Shown: positions 1 through 7,475 of the stretch, in pieces
How positions within the stretch are numbered: position 1 is the stretch's first letter
Layout of the letters: every line of letters begins with the position of its first letter
NCBI GenBank assembly: GCA_026692665.1
Contig: JAPLOF010000059.1
Coordinates: 1-64,000 of the forward strand
Reading direction: 5' to 3'
DNA from: Planctomycetota bacterium
GTDB lineage: Bacteria; Planctomycetota; UBA1135; GCA-002686595
Length of the DNA stretch: 64,000 nt
The notes under the pieces: generated by a model
What the model was told of the DNA's origin: nothing
The model's input: the letters and a program-made list of their open reading frames with translations, nothing else
Databases searched by the model: none
Made by a program: the position numbers and the translations under genes

Positions 1-15
1 GGAGGGAGGCACTTC

Positions 16-690
16 ATGGCGAGAACGAAGGCACGCACGAGCCGTCAGCTCACGATCTTCCCGCGCGGCGGCGCGCGGAAGGGCGCGGGCCGCAAGCCGA
101 GAGGGGAGCGGGCGCTCGTCTCGCACGCGCAGCGTCCGAAGTTGACGCCGCGCGACCCCGTACTCGTCACGACGCGCCTCCTGCCCGGCCTGCCCAACCT
201 GCGTCGCGAGAGGACGCTCGTCGTCCTGCGCGAAGCGCTGTCCGCGGGCGCGGATCGCTTTGGATTCCGGCTGGTCGAGTACTCGATCCAGACGAATCAC
301 CTGCACCTGATCGCCGAGGCGGAGGACGAGGGCTCGATCGCGCGCGGCATGCAGGGCCTGCTCGTCCGTGTGGCCAAGGCGCTGAACCGCGCGTGGGAGC
401 GCCGCGGCAGGGTTCTCTCCGACCGTTACCACGCGCGGATCCTGCGCACGCCGCGCGACGTGCGCACCGCGCTCGTCTACGTGCTGCAGAACGCGCGCAA
501 GCACGGCGCGCGCCTGATCGGCGTCGATGCGTGTTCGTCGGGGCCCTGGTTCGACGGATGGAAGGGACGGGCGCCGAAGGACGCGCGACCGATCTCCGTG
601 GCACGCTCGTGGTTGCTGACCACCGGCTGGCGCCGCCGCGGCCTGCTGGGCACGCGCGAAGCCCCGGCCATGCCGCCAGCGAGGACGTGA
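16..690 (+). CDS. REP-associated (IS200-like, HUH) transposase
   Basis: The 224-residue protein resembles the RAYT branch of Y1 HUH transposases, which nick single-stranded DNA at palindromic repeats. The HUH-type motif is the NHLHLI stretch near residues 94-99, and the likely nucleophile is the Tyr near residue 155 in VYVLQNARKHG, the place where family members carry a Tyr before an N-rich helix. The N-terminal 45 residues are Arg/Gly-rich and probably bind DNA. The ATG at 16 follows a good GGAGGGAGG ribosome site starting at position 1. It stands alone with no terminal repeats visible beside it, as expected of domesticated RAYT genes. No REP palindrome family was found in the window, so its substrate is unknown. 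The family call is firm; activity is inferred. Confidence 0.8.
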   Translation: MARTKARTSRQLTIFPRGGARKGAGRKPRGERALVSHAQRPKLTPRDPVLVTTRLLPGLPNLRRERTLVVLREALSAGADRFGFRLVEYSIQTNHLHLIAEAEDEGSIARGMQGLLVRVAKALNRAWERRGRVLSDRYHARILRTPRDVRTALVYVLQNARKHGARLIGVDACSSGPWFDGWKGRAPKDARPISVARSWLLTTGWRRRGLLGTREAPAMPPART

Positions 691-904
691 AGCGTGCTGC
701 CGCGCCGCCGTCGATCCTGGCTGCGCGGAATCGGTGCCGAGGCCCTCGGATCGCCGGCCCTCACGCGAACTCGCGGCGACTCGGATCCCGACGCGTGCCC
801 GGGTCGGGGGCGTGGCGCGTGGCCGAAAGGCTCCGACTCGGTACGAACCTCGGTCCTCTCAGCTCCGCGCGCGGCGTCGGAGTCGAGAGTCTGCCTGCCG
901 CGAT

Positions 905-1306
905 CTACAGGCTGCCGCCGCGCAGCGCGACGAACTCCTCCAGCGCATGGCGATCGCTCTCGCCCATGTCGTGGAGGAAGACGGCGATCTCCCAGTGGTC
1001 GACCGCCTTGGCGATCCGCTCGCAGCGCACGACGGCGCCGTGCGCCTGGACGCGCGTGCGGCCGACCGGGGTGGCGATGTCGAAGGCGACGCCCAGCACG
1101 GTCATGAGCGGCACGGGCCGGTCGAGGAACAGGCACACGCCGGCGCGCGACACGTCGCGGACGCGCGCCTCGCTCGAGCCCTCGGGGCCGACGAGCGTGA
1201 TCGGCATCTCGGCCAGGGCGCGCGCCCAACGGCGGCGCTCGCGGCCGTTGTCCTTCGGGGGCGGGGCGGATTCGGAACGGCCGGGGAGTGCGGGCGTGGG
1301 GGGCAT
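905..1306 (-). CDS. PilZ domain protein (putative c-di-GMP receptor)
   Basis: This 133-residue single-domain protein carries both halves of the PilZ c-di-GMP site: RRWAR (RxxxR, residues 25-29) and RDVSRAGV (DxSxxG, near residues 51-57), followed by a beta-barrel pattern and a short C-terminal helix. PilZ proteins bind cyclic di-GMP and pass the signal to motility, polysaccharide or adhesion partners. The first 20 residues are Pro/Ser-rich and probably disordered. It is transcribed away from ssb, with about 207 bp between the two starts. A degenerate GGDEF protein encoded at 48564 is the only other c-di-GMP-related gene seen. The partner protein cannot be told from the sequence. Confidence 0.85.
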   Translation of the reverse strand: MPPTPALPGRSESAPPPKDNGRERRRWARALAEMPITLVGPEGSSEARVRDVSRAGVCLFLDRPVPLMTVLGVAFDIATPVGRTRVQAHGAVVRCERIAKAVDHWEIAVFLHDMGESDRHALEEFVALRGGSL

Positions 1307-1513
1307 GGGCAGGTCTCGGGCTGCCGATTCTACGCGAGAAGCGCACGCGCTTGGAGCGTGGATCCGCGGCGTTCCCCGGTTCTGCGCGGGGGAGCGCCGG
1401 ACCGAGGTTCCAGCCGAGAGGGTCCGTGGCTACACTCCCCGCGATCCGAGCGCGGGCGCCGCCTCGATTTCTTGGACCTCTTCCCGCGGCCGCGAGCCGC
1501 ATGCACGGGGCAC

Positions 1514-1990
1514 ATGTCGAGCTTCAACAAAGTCATCCTGATGGGGAACCTCACGCGGGACCCCGAGGTGCGCTTCACCGCCGGCAACATGGCGATCTGC
1601 AAGTTCGGCATCGCCGTGAACCGTCGCTTCAAGGACAGCGCGTCCGGCGAGTGGAAGGAGGAGCCCACCTTCGTGGACGTCACGATCTTCGGCGCGCGCG
1701 CCGAACCGTTCGCGAAGTATCACTCCAAGGGCAAGCCGTGCTTCATCGAGGGCGAGCTGCGCCTCGACACGTGGGAGGACAAGAACGGCGGCGGCAAGCG
1801 CTCGAAGCTCTACGTGGTCGCGAACCAGTGGGAGTTCGTGGGCGGCGGCCGCGGCGAAGGCGCCGGCGGCGGGGGCATGGAGCGCGGCGGGGCGGGTGGC
1901 GAGTCTTCCGGCGGCGGGCGAGCCCCGGCCGGTGACGGCTCCTCGGATCGCGCCGCGGAGTACCAGGCCGCCGACGACACGCCGTTCTGA
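1514..1990 (+). CDS. ssb: Single-stranded DNA-binding protein
   Basis: The 158-residue protein has the SSB OB-fold (start MSSFNKVILMGNLTRDPE, residues 1 to about 110), a Gly-rich flexible linker, and the acidic C-terminal tip DDTPF that recruits replication and repair proteins. It coats single-stranded DNA in replication, recombination and repair. The ATG at 1514 was chosen because it begins the canonical family N-terminus; the reading frame stays open upstream only because of high GC. It is followed 27 bp later by the MoaD-MoaE fusion on the same strand, so read-through is possible, although the functions are unrelated. Confidence 0.97.
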   Translation: MSSFNKVILMGNLTRDPEVRFTAGNMAICKFGIAVNRRFKDSASGEWKEEPTFVDVTIFGARAEPFAKYHSKGKPCFIEGELRLDTWEDKNGGGKRSKLYVVANQWEFVGGGRGEGAGGGGMERGGAGGESSGGGRAPAGDGSSDRAAEYQAADDTPF

Positions 1991-2017
1991 GCCCACGACG
2001 GGCCTCGTCGACATCCC

Positions 2018-2710
2018 GTGGATCTCTCCGTGCGGCTCTTCGCCGGCCTGCGCGAGCGCGCGCGGACCGATCGCCTGGTCGTCCAGGGATTGCCGGAAGG
2101 GACCACCTTGGGCGAGCTCAAGGCCGAGATCGCGCGCCGTCATCCCGCACTCGGTTCCCTGGCGCACGTCGCCGGAGTCGTCGGGACGGCGTACGCGAAC
2201 GACGCGCGCGTGCTCGCGGACGGAGACGACGTGGCGCTCCTTCCGCCGGTCTCGGGTGGCGCTCCGATCGCCGCCGATTTCGAGCGCGGGTGTTTCGAAC
2301 TGCACGCCGGTCGGCTCGATCCGGCGGTGGCGCAAGCGCGCGTCGCGCACGACTCGTGCGGCGCGATCGCGCTCTTCACCGGGACGACGCGCGCCGAGAA
2401 CCGCGGCCGCATGGTCGTCCGGCTCGACTACGAGGCGTTCGAAGCGATGACCGAGCCCGAGATGGGCCGCATCTTCGAGCGTTGCCGGACGGACGTGCTC
2501 GGAGCGGATCGTGCGCGCATGCTCGTGCTGCACCGCGTCGGGACCGTCGTCGTGGGCGAACCCTCCGTCGTGATCGCCGTGGCGAGCCCGCACCGCGCGC
2601 CGGCCTTCGCGGCCTGCCGCTTCCTCATCGACGAGCTCAAGAAGTCGCTGCCCATCTGGAAGAAGGAGATCTACGCCGACGGTCACGAGTGGATCGGGGA
2701 CCGTTCATGA
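2018..2710 (+). CDS. moaX: Fused MoaD-MoaE molybdopterin synthase
   Basis: This 230-residue protein joins a ubiquitin-like MoaD (residues 1-81) to a MoaE catalytic domain (about 85-230). MoaD ends in the expected Gly-Gly at residues 80-81, which carries the thiocarboxylate in the free protein; here that Gly-Gly is internal. The MoaE part keeps the Lys-rich active-site end (KKSLPIWKKEIYADG). The enzyme converts cyclic pyranopterin monophosphate to molybdopterin. Fused MoaX proteins are known, for example in mycobacteria, where cleavage after the glycines frees MoaD. The start is GTG at 2018. The stop overlaps the next gene's ATG by ATGA, showing translational coupling. No other molybdopterin gene lies in the window. 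Confidence 0.9.
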   Translation: MDLSVRLFAGLRERARTDRLVVQGLPEGTTLGELKAEIARRHPALGSLAHVAGVVGTAYANDARVLADGDDVALLPPVSGGAPIAADFERGCFELHAGRLDPAVAQARVAHDSCGAIALFTGTTRAENRGRMVVRLDYEAFEAMTEPEMGRIFERCRTDVLGADRARMLVLHRVGTVVVGEPSVVIAVASPHRAPAFAACRFLIDELKKSLPIWKKEIYADGHEWIGDRS

Positions 2711-3369
2711 GCGGCACGCTGCGGGCCTTCGTCGTCCCGGTCACGGCGTTCCAGCAGAACTGCTCGTTGCTCCTCGACGAGGAGTCGGGCGAGGGCGCCG
2801 TCGTCGATCCGGGCGGCGAGATCGAGCGCATCCTCGCGACGGCGAAGAAGCGCGGCGTCTCCATCCGGCAGATCCTCCTGACGCACGCGCACTGCGACCA
2901 CGCCGGCGCGACGGCCGAACTGGCCGAGCGCCTGGGCGTGCCGATCGTCGGGCCGCACGAGGACGACCGCTTCTGGATCGAGAGCCTGCCCGAGCAGGCG
3001 GCCCTGTTCGGGCTCGAGCCGGCGCGCAGTTTCGTGCCGGACCGCTGGCTCGTGCAGGGGGATGTCGTGCGCGTCGGACAGCAGGATCTGGAGGTACGGC
3101 ACTGCCCGGGGCACACGCCCGGGCACGTGGTGTTCGTGCACCAGCCCTCGAAGCTGGCGCTGGTCGGCGACGTGCTCTTCCAGGGCTCCATCGGCCGGAC
3201 GGACTTTCCGCGCGGGGACTACGACACGCTGATCGCGTCGATCCGGCGCGAGCTGCTCTCGCTCCCCGACGACGTCCGCTTCGTGCCCGGGCACGGGCCG
3301 ACCTCCACGATCGGAGCGGAACGGCGCTCGAACCCCTTCCTGGCCGAGGCGCGCGGGAACCGCGCGTGA
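2707..3369 (+). CDS. Metallo-beta-lactamase-fold hydrolase (glyoxalase II-like, YcbL type)
   Basis: The 220-residue protein has the full metallo-beta-lactamase ligand set: THAHCDH (residues 59-65), CPGHTPGH (His near 137), GDVLF (Asp near 160) and a late GHG (near 196). Length and motif spacing match short glyoxalase II-like or persulfide dioxygenase-like hydrolases, which hydrolyse thioesters such as S-lactoylglutathione or act on related small molecules. The exact substrate is unknown. It starts with the ATG that overlaps the stop of the MoaD-MoaE gene, so the two are co-translated. It lacks the C-terminal domain of classical glyoxalase II. The family call is secure; the substrate is inferred. 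Confidence 0.85.
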   Translation: MSGTLRAFVVPVTAFQQNCSLLLDEESGEGAVVDPGGEIERILATAKKRGVSIRQILLTHAHCDHAGATAELAERLGVPIVGPHEDDRFWIESLPEQAALFGLEPARSFVPDRWLVQGDVVRVGQQDLEVRHCPGHTPGHVVFVHQPSKLALVGDVLFQGSIGRTDFPRGDYDTLIASIRRELLSLPDDVRFVPGHGPTSTIGAERRSNPFLAEARGNRA

Positions 3370-3472
3370 AGCCGCGGCGCCGGCTCGGTATCCTGTTCGG
3401 CCCTTCCGCGGAAACCGGGCGCTCCCCGGCATCGACGGCCCCATCGACGGGCCGGACGCGCAATCGACCCTG

Positions 3473-5158
3473 ATGAGCCAAACGCGCCAATACAGCCTGA
3501 ACCTCCCCGGCGTCGAGCGCGAGGAGCTGCCGGTCGACGTCCTGCTCGTCGGCGCGGGTCCGGCGAACCTCGCCTGCGCGATCCACCTGCAGCGCCTGCT
3601 CCAGGCCAAGGGGATCAGCGACAAGACGGTGCTCGTGCTGGAGAAGGCCGAGGAAGTCGGCAACCACACGCTCTCGGGCGCGGTGATGAACCCGCGCGGG
3701 ATGGCCGAGCTGTTCCCCGACTGGCGCGAGCGCGGCTGCCCGGTGGAGGGCGAAGTCGGCCCCGACGCGATGTGGTGGCTGTCGAAGTCGAAGGCCCTGC
3801 GCTTCGAGGGCGCGCTGTGCCCGCCGCAGCTCAAGAATCACGGCAATTTCATCGTCTCGATGAACCAGGTCGTGGGCTGGATGAAGGCCCAGGCCGAAAC
3901 GCTGGGCGTCCAGGTGTACCCGGGCTTCGCCGCGGCCGAGATCCTGTTCGGCGACGGGGATCGCGTGCTCGGCGTGCAGACGCGCGACACCGGGATCGAC
4001 AAGCACGGCGCGAAGAAGGACACCTTCCAGCCGGGCATGAACGTCATGGCCGCCGTGACCGTGTTCGGCGAGGGCCCGCGCGGCCACCTCGCGAAGCACC
4101 TGGTCCGCCGTCTGAAGCTCGACGAAGGCCGGAACCCGCAGACCTACGGCACGGGCATCAAGGAAGTCTGGGAGGTCGCGCCCGAGATCGGCGCGCAGTG
4201 GCAAGGCCGGGTCGTGCACACCGGCGGCTATCCGCTCGGGACCGACGGCTACGGCGGCAGCTGGATCTACGGGCTGAAGGACAATCGCCTCTCGCTCGGC
4301 TTCGTGGTCGGCCTCGACCACCACGACGCGAAGCTCGATCCGCACGCCCTGTTCGTGCAGTGGAAGCAGCACCCCGAGATCCAGAAGCTGCTCGCCGGCG
4401 GGAAGGTCCTGCGCTACGGCGCGAAGACCGTGCCCGAGGGCGGCTACTTCGCGATGCCGCGCATGCACGGGGACGGATTCGTCCTCGTCGGGGACACGGC
4501 TGGCTTCCTGAACGCGAGCACGCTCAAGGGCGTGCACCTCGCGATCAAGTCGGGCCTTCTCGCGGCCGAGGCGATCGCGGAGGCGATCGTCGCCGGCGAC
4601 ACCTCGAACGCGAAGCTCGCGCGCTACACAGAGCTCTTCGAGGCCTCCTGGGCGCGCGAGGAGCTGTGGAAGGTCCGCAACTGGCGCCAGGCATTCGACC
4701 AGGGCTTCCTGTCGGGCATGGTCGACGCGGGCGTGCAGATGGTGACGGGCGGGCGCGGGCTCGTGCAGCGCCGGAAGGGCCACGCCGACCACTCCACGAC
4801 GCGTCCGGTCGCGGAGTCGCGCATGACGAAGCCCGCCTTCGACGGCGAGCGCTCGATGGACAAGCTGACGGACGTCTACCACTCGGGCACGGTGCACGAG
4901 GAGGACCAGCCCGCGCACCTGCTCGTGCTCGACACGACGATCTGCGTCGATCGCTGCACGCGCGAGTTCGGCAACCCCTGCCAGCACTTCTGCCCGGCCG
5001 CCGTCTACGAGTGGCCGACCGAGGGCGCGCCCAAGGGGCCGACCGTGAACTTCAGCAACTGCGTGCACTGCAAGACGTGCGACATCGCCGATCCGTACGA
5101 GAACATCGAGTGGGTCGTGCCGGAGGGGGGGGGTGGGCCCAAGTACCAGGGCATGTGA
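3473..5158 (+). CDS. Electron transfer flavoprotein-ubiquinone oxidoreductase
   Basis: The 561-residue flavoprotein passes electrons from ETF, reduced by acyl-CoA and amino-acid dehydrogenases, to the quinone pool at the membrane. The N-terminal FAD motif is VGAGPANLACA (near residues 25-35), the quinone and FAD core follows, and a second FAD contact is the GDTAGFLN stretch. The C-terminal domain holds the [4Fe-4S] cysteines (GNPCQHFCP and NCVHCKTC, near residues 500-535) and ends in the typical GGGGPKY tail. Length matches the family (about 550). It is monocistronic here: the ETF subunits are not in the window. A run of nine Gs encodes the conserved Gly stretch near the C-terminus. Confidence 0.95.
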   Translation: MSQTRQYSLNLPGVEREELPVDVLLVGAGPANLACAIHLQRLLQAKGISDKTVLVLEKAEEVGNHTLSGAVMNPRGMAELFPDWRERGCPVEGEVGPDAMWWLSKSKALRFEGALCPPQLKNHGNFIVSMNQVVGWMKAQAETLGVQVYPGFAAAEILFGDGDRVLGVQTRDTGIDKHGAKKDTFQPGMNVMAAVTVFGEGPRGHLAKHLVRRLKLDEGRNPQTYGTGIKEVWEVAPEIGAQWQGRVVHTGGYPLGTDGYGGSWIYGLKDNRLSLGFVVGLDHHDAKLDPHALFVQWKQHPEIQKLLAGGKVLRYGAKTVPEGGYFAMPRMHGDGFVLVGDTAGFLNASTLKGVHLAIKSGLLAAEAIAEAIVAGDTSNAKLARYTELFEASWAREELWKVRNWRQAFDQGFLSGMVDAGVQMVTGGRGLVQRRKGHADHSTTRPVAESRMTKPAFDGERSMDKLTDVYHSGTVHEEDQPAHLLVLDTTICVDRCTREFGNPCQHFCPAAVYEWPTEGAPKGPTVNFSNCVHCKTCDIADPYENIEWVVPEGGGGPKYQGM

Positions 5159-5168
5159 GCCCACGTGA

Positions 5169-5184
5169 GCGCCGCTTGCGGCGC
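5169..5184 (+). terminator. Short hairpin after the ETF-QO gene
   Basis: GCGCCG (5169-5174) pairs with CGGCGC (5179-5184) around a CTTG loop, 10 bp after the stop. No T-run follows. It is a possible transcription terminator, but short stems are common by chance at this GC content. Confidence 0.3.
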
Positions 5185-5324
5185 GAACCACCGGTGACGC
5201 GCGCGTCCCCGCCGAATGCCCCTCCCGGACTCCGCCGACCCGATCCCGTCACCACCGACCTCGACACCTCGCACCGCCCTCTCACCTCTCGTTTTCTATT
5301 GGTCTCCGCTTCGCTTCGACACTG

Positions 5325-6776
5325 ATGAAACTCACCCACATCGAATCCCACGCGCGCCTCGACGCGCACGAACTCGTCGCCGTGCTCGCCCTCGAGGGCG
5401 ACAAGCCCGACGTGGGCAAGGAACTCGCCGTGCGCGACTTCGCCTGGAAGGGATTCCTGGGCGAGTTCCGCGAGACGCGCAGCGCCGACGCGGCGCACCA
5501 GCGCGTGCTGGCCGTGGGTCTCGGGAAAGCCGCGCTGCTGGACACCGAGCGCCTGCGCCGCCTCGGCGCGCTCGTCGCGCAGAAGGCCGAATCCGCCGCG
5601 GCGAAGAGCTGCGCGCTGATCGTGCCGCGCTCCATCGTCGAGAAGCTCGGCGCGGAGGCGGTCGGCACCGCGTTGGCCGAAGGCGCGTTGCTCGGCTCCT
5701 ACCGCTTCGAGAAGGCCAAGAGCAAGCCGAAGCCCCAGAAGCTCGAGACCTTCGCGATCGTCGCCCCGAAGGACTGCGGGCCGGGGATCGAGAAGGGCCG
5801 CGTGCTGGCCGAGGCCTGCGCGTTCACGCGCGACCTGCAGAACGAGCCGGCGAACCGCCTCACGCCGAAGGACCTGGCCGCCGCCGCCAAGGGCCTCGTC
5901 AAGACGGGCCGCATCACCTGCACCGTGCACGACGAGAAGGCGCTGGAGAAGCTCGGCATGGGCCTCCTCCTGGGCGTGGCCGCGGGCTCGCGCCAGCCGC
6001 CGCGCCTCGTGCACCTCGTGTACAAGCCCAAGGGGAAATCCAAGGGTCGCGTGGCGCTGGTCGGCAAGGGCCTGACCTTCGACTCGGGCGGCATCTCGAT
6101 CAAGCCGGCCGCGAAGATGGACGAGATGCGCTTCGACATGTCGGGCGGCGCCGCCGTGCTGGGCGTCTTCCACGCGCTGCGCTCCCTCGACGTGCCCTAC
6201 GAAGTCCACGGCCTCGTCGGCGCGACCGAGAACATGCCCGGCGACAATGCGACAAAACCGGGCGACATCCACGTCGCGATGAACGGCACGACCGTCGAGG
6301 TCCTGAACACGGACGCCGAAGGCCGCCTCGTGCTGGCCGACGTCCTGTGCTACGCGGGCGCGAAGGTGAAGCCCGACGTCGTCGTCGACCTCGCGACCCT
6401 GACCGGCGCGGTCGTCACCGCGCTGGGCCACGAGGTCGCCGGCATGTTCGCCTCGACGCCCGAGCTCGAGGCCGAGCTGCGCGCCGCCGGCGACACGACC
6501 GGCGAACGCCTCTGGCCGCTGCCGCTCCTCGACGTGCACAAGGACGCGATGAAGGGCACGTTCGCCGACCTGAAGAACATCTCCGGCGGCGACCTGGGCG
6601 CGGGCTCGAGCGCCGGCGCCGCTTTCCTCGTGCCCTTCGTGCCCGAGAAGGCCGCCTGGGCGCACCTCGACATCGCCGGCGTGGCGTGGGGCGGCAGCAA
6701 CCGGGACTGGGTCGGCGGGCAGCTCGGCTCGGGTTTCGGCACGCGCCTGCTCGTGAACTGGCTCGAGACGCGCTGA
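5325..6776 (+). CDS. pepA: Leucyl aminopeptidase (M17 family)
   Basis: The 483-residue cytosolic aminopeptidase removes N-terminal residues from peptides using two metal ions. The catalytic domain holds KGLTFDSGG (metal ligands and catalytic Lys, near residue 248) and the M17 signature NTDAEGRLVLADVL (near residue 328) with its Asp and Glu ligands and catalytic Arg. The N-terminal macro-like domain (residues 1-150) is more diverged, as is usual. Length fits the hexameric PepA family. The ATG at 5325 is the first in frame with the homologous start region. A GC-rich stem-loop lies just downstream, then tRNA-Leu on the other strand, so the gene is probably transcribed alone. Confidence 0.95.
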   Translation: MKLTHIESHARLDAHELVAVLALEGDKPDVGKELAVRDFAWKGFLGEFRETRSADAAHQRVLAVGLGKAALLDTERLRRLGALVAQKAESAAAKSCALIVPRSIVEKLGAEAVGTALAEGALLGSYRFEKAKSKPKPQKLETFAIVAPKDCGPGIEKGRVLAEACAFTRDLQNEPANRLTPKDLAAAAKGLVKTGRITCTVHDEKALEKLGMGLLLGVAAGSRQPPRLVHLVYKPKGKSKGRVALVGKGLTFDSGGISIKPAAKMDEMRFDMSGGAAVLGVFHALRSLDVPYEVHGLVGATENMPGDNATKPGDIHVAMNGTTVEVLNTDAEGRLVLADVLCYAGAKVKPDVVVDLATLTGAVVTALGHEVAGMFASTPELEAELRAAGDTTGERLWPLPLLDVHKDAMKGTFADLKNISGGDLGAGSSAGAAFLVPFVPEKAAWAHLDIAGVAWGGSNRDWVGGQLGSGFGTRLLVNWLETR

Positions 6777-6800
6777 CCGGACGCGCGCACGGATCGCGAG

Positions 6801-6828
6801 GCTGCGGGGTTCTCGGGCGCCCCGCGGC
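6801..6828 (+). terminator. Stem-loop downstream of pepA
   Basis: GCTGCGGGG (6801-6809) pairs with CCCCGCGGC (6820-6828) with one G-U pair and a 10-nt loop, 24 bp after the pepA stop. There is no U-tract. It is a plausible terminator separating pepA from the opposite-strand tRNA-Leu. Confidence 0.4.
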
Positions 6829-6853
6829 GTCCGAGACCGGAACTCGGACCAGG

Positions 6854-6937
6854 TGGGGGAAGGGGGGGTCGAACCCCCATGCCCTTGCGGGCTTCGGATT
6901 TTAAGTCCGATGCGTCTGCCGATTCCGCCATTCCCCC
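6854..6937 (-). tRNA. tRNA-Leu (anticodon UAA)
   Basis: The minus strand folds as a class II tRNA: acceptor GGGGGAA pairs with TTCCCCC, followed by discriminator A. The D-arm begins TGGCGGAATCGG. The anticodon stem TCGGA/TCCGA encloses loop CTTAAAA with anticodon TAA (6903-6901). A long variable arm (CCCGCAAGGGC type) and a T-arm with GGTTCGACC complete it. The long variable arm and G-rich acceptor are typical of tRNA-Leu. CCA is not encoded (CCT follows). Confidence 0.95.
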
Positions 6938-7022
6938 GCGCGTTCTCGCCGAGTCTAGCGGCTTTCGGTGCTCCTCGACTTGACCGCGGGTGGCGCGCGG
7001 CTACGCTTCCTCGTCCTCGCGC

Positions 7023-7097
7023 GGCGGCATAGCCAAGTGGTAAGGCAACGGATTGCAAATCCGTTATTCCCCGGTTCAAATCCGGGTGCCGCCTCCA
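7023..7097 (+). tRNA. tRNA-Cys (anticodon GCA)
   Basis: Acceptor GGCGGCA (7023-7029) pairs with TGCCGCC (7087-7093). The anticodon stem ACGGA/TCCGT encloses loop TTGCAAA with anticodon GCA. The T-arm contains GGTTCAAATCC. Discriminator U73, the strong identity base of cysteine tRNAs, is at 7094, and the CCA end is encoded (7095-7097). Confidence 0.96.
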
Positions 7098-7475
7098 AGC
7101 CCGAGTCCCGACTTCGAGCGCTTTCCGAGTTCGACGGGCCGCTGGCTCGCGCTCCGAATGTTCCTGAGCAGGCGTCCCCCGCGGGACCGCCCCTGAGTCT
7201 CGCGTTCTGGGGCTCGCCCTCGAATCCGCAGGTCCTAGATGCGGACTCCGCCCTGCGGTTCATCCCAAGCTCGCCGCGCGCTCCCAGCGCGGGCCTGCCG
7301 GAGAATCCGGCGGAGGCTGAGAGCACCGGCTCGTGATCGCCCGCCCGCGCAGGGTTCGCGGACCCGAATTCGTCCCCGAACACCTGGGTCAGGATCCTCT
7401 GGGCGCTTTCCAGGGTTTCCGCTGAAGATCCGGACTCCTGCGGCATCTTCGTGGTGCGCACCCCGCCGCTGCCCG
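7098..7475 (+). other. Gene-free stretch before the sigma-factor fusion
   Basis: No supportable gene, RNA or repeat was seen here. Open frames on both strands are GC-driven and lack family sequence. The promoter and leader of the sigma-factor fusion gene must lie here or upstream, but no convincing -35/-10 or -24/-12 box was recognised. Confidence 0.5.

Noticed and set aside
5121..5135. Run of nine Gs in the ETF-QO gene as a possible switch
   Set aside because: It encodes the conserved Gly stretch at the C-terminus of the family, so it has a simple coding explanation.
2741..5191. Minus-strand open frame of 816 codons opposite the ETF-QO gene
   Set aside because: The ETF-QO on the plus strand has all family motifs; the antisense frame has none.
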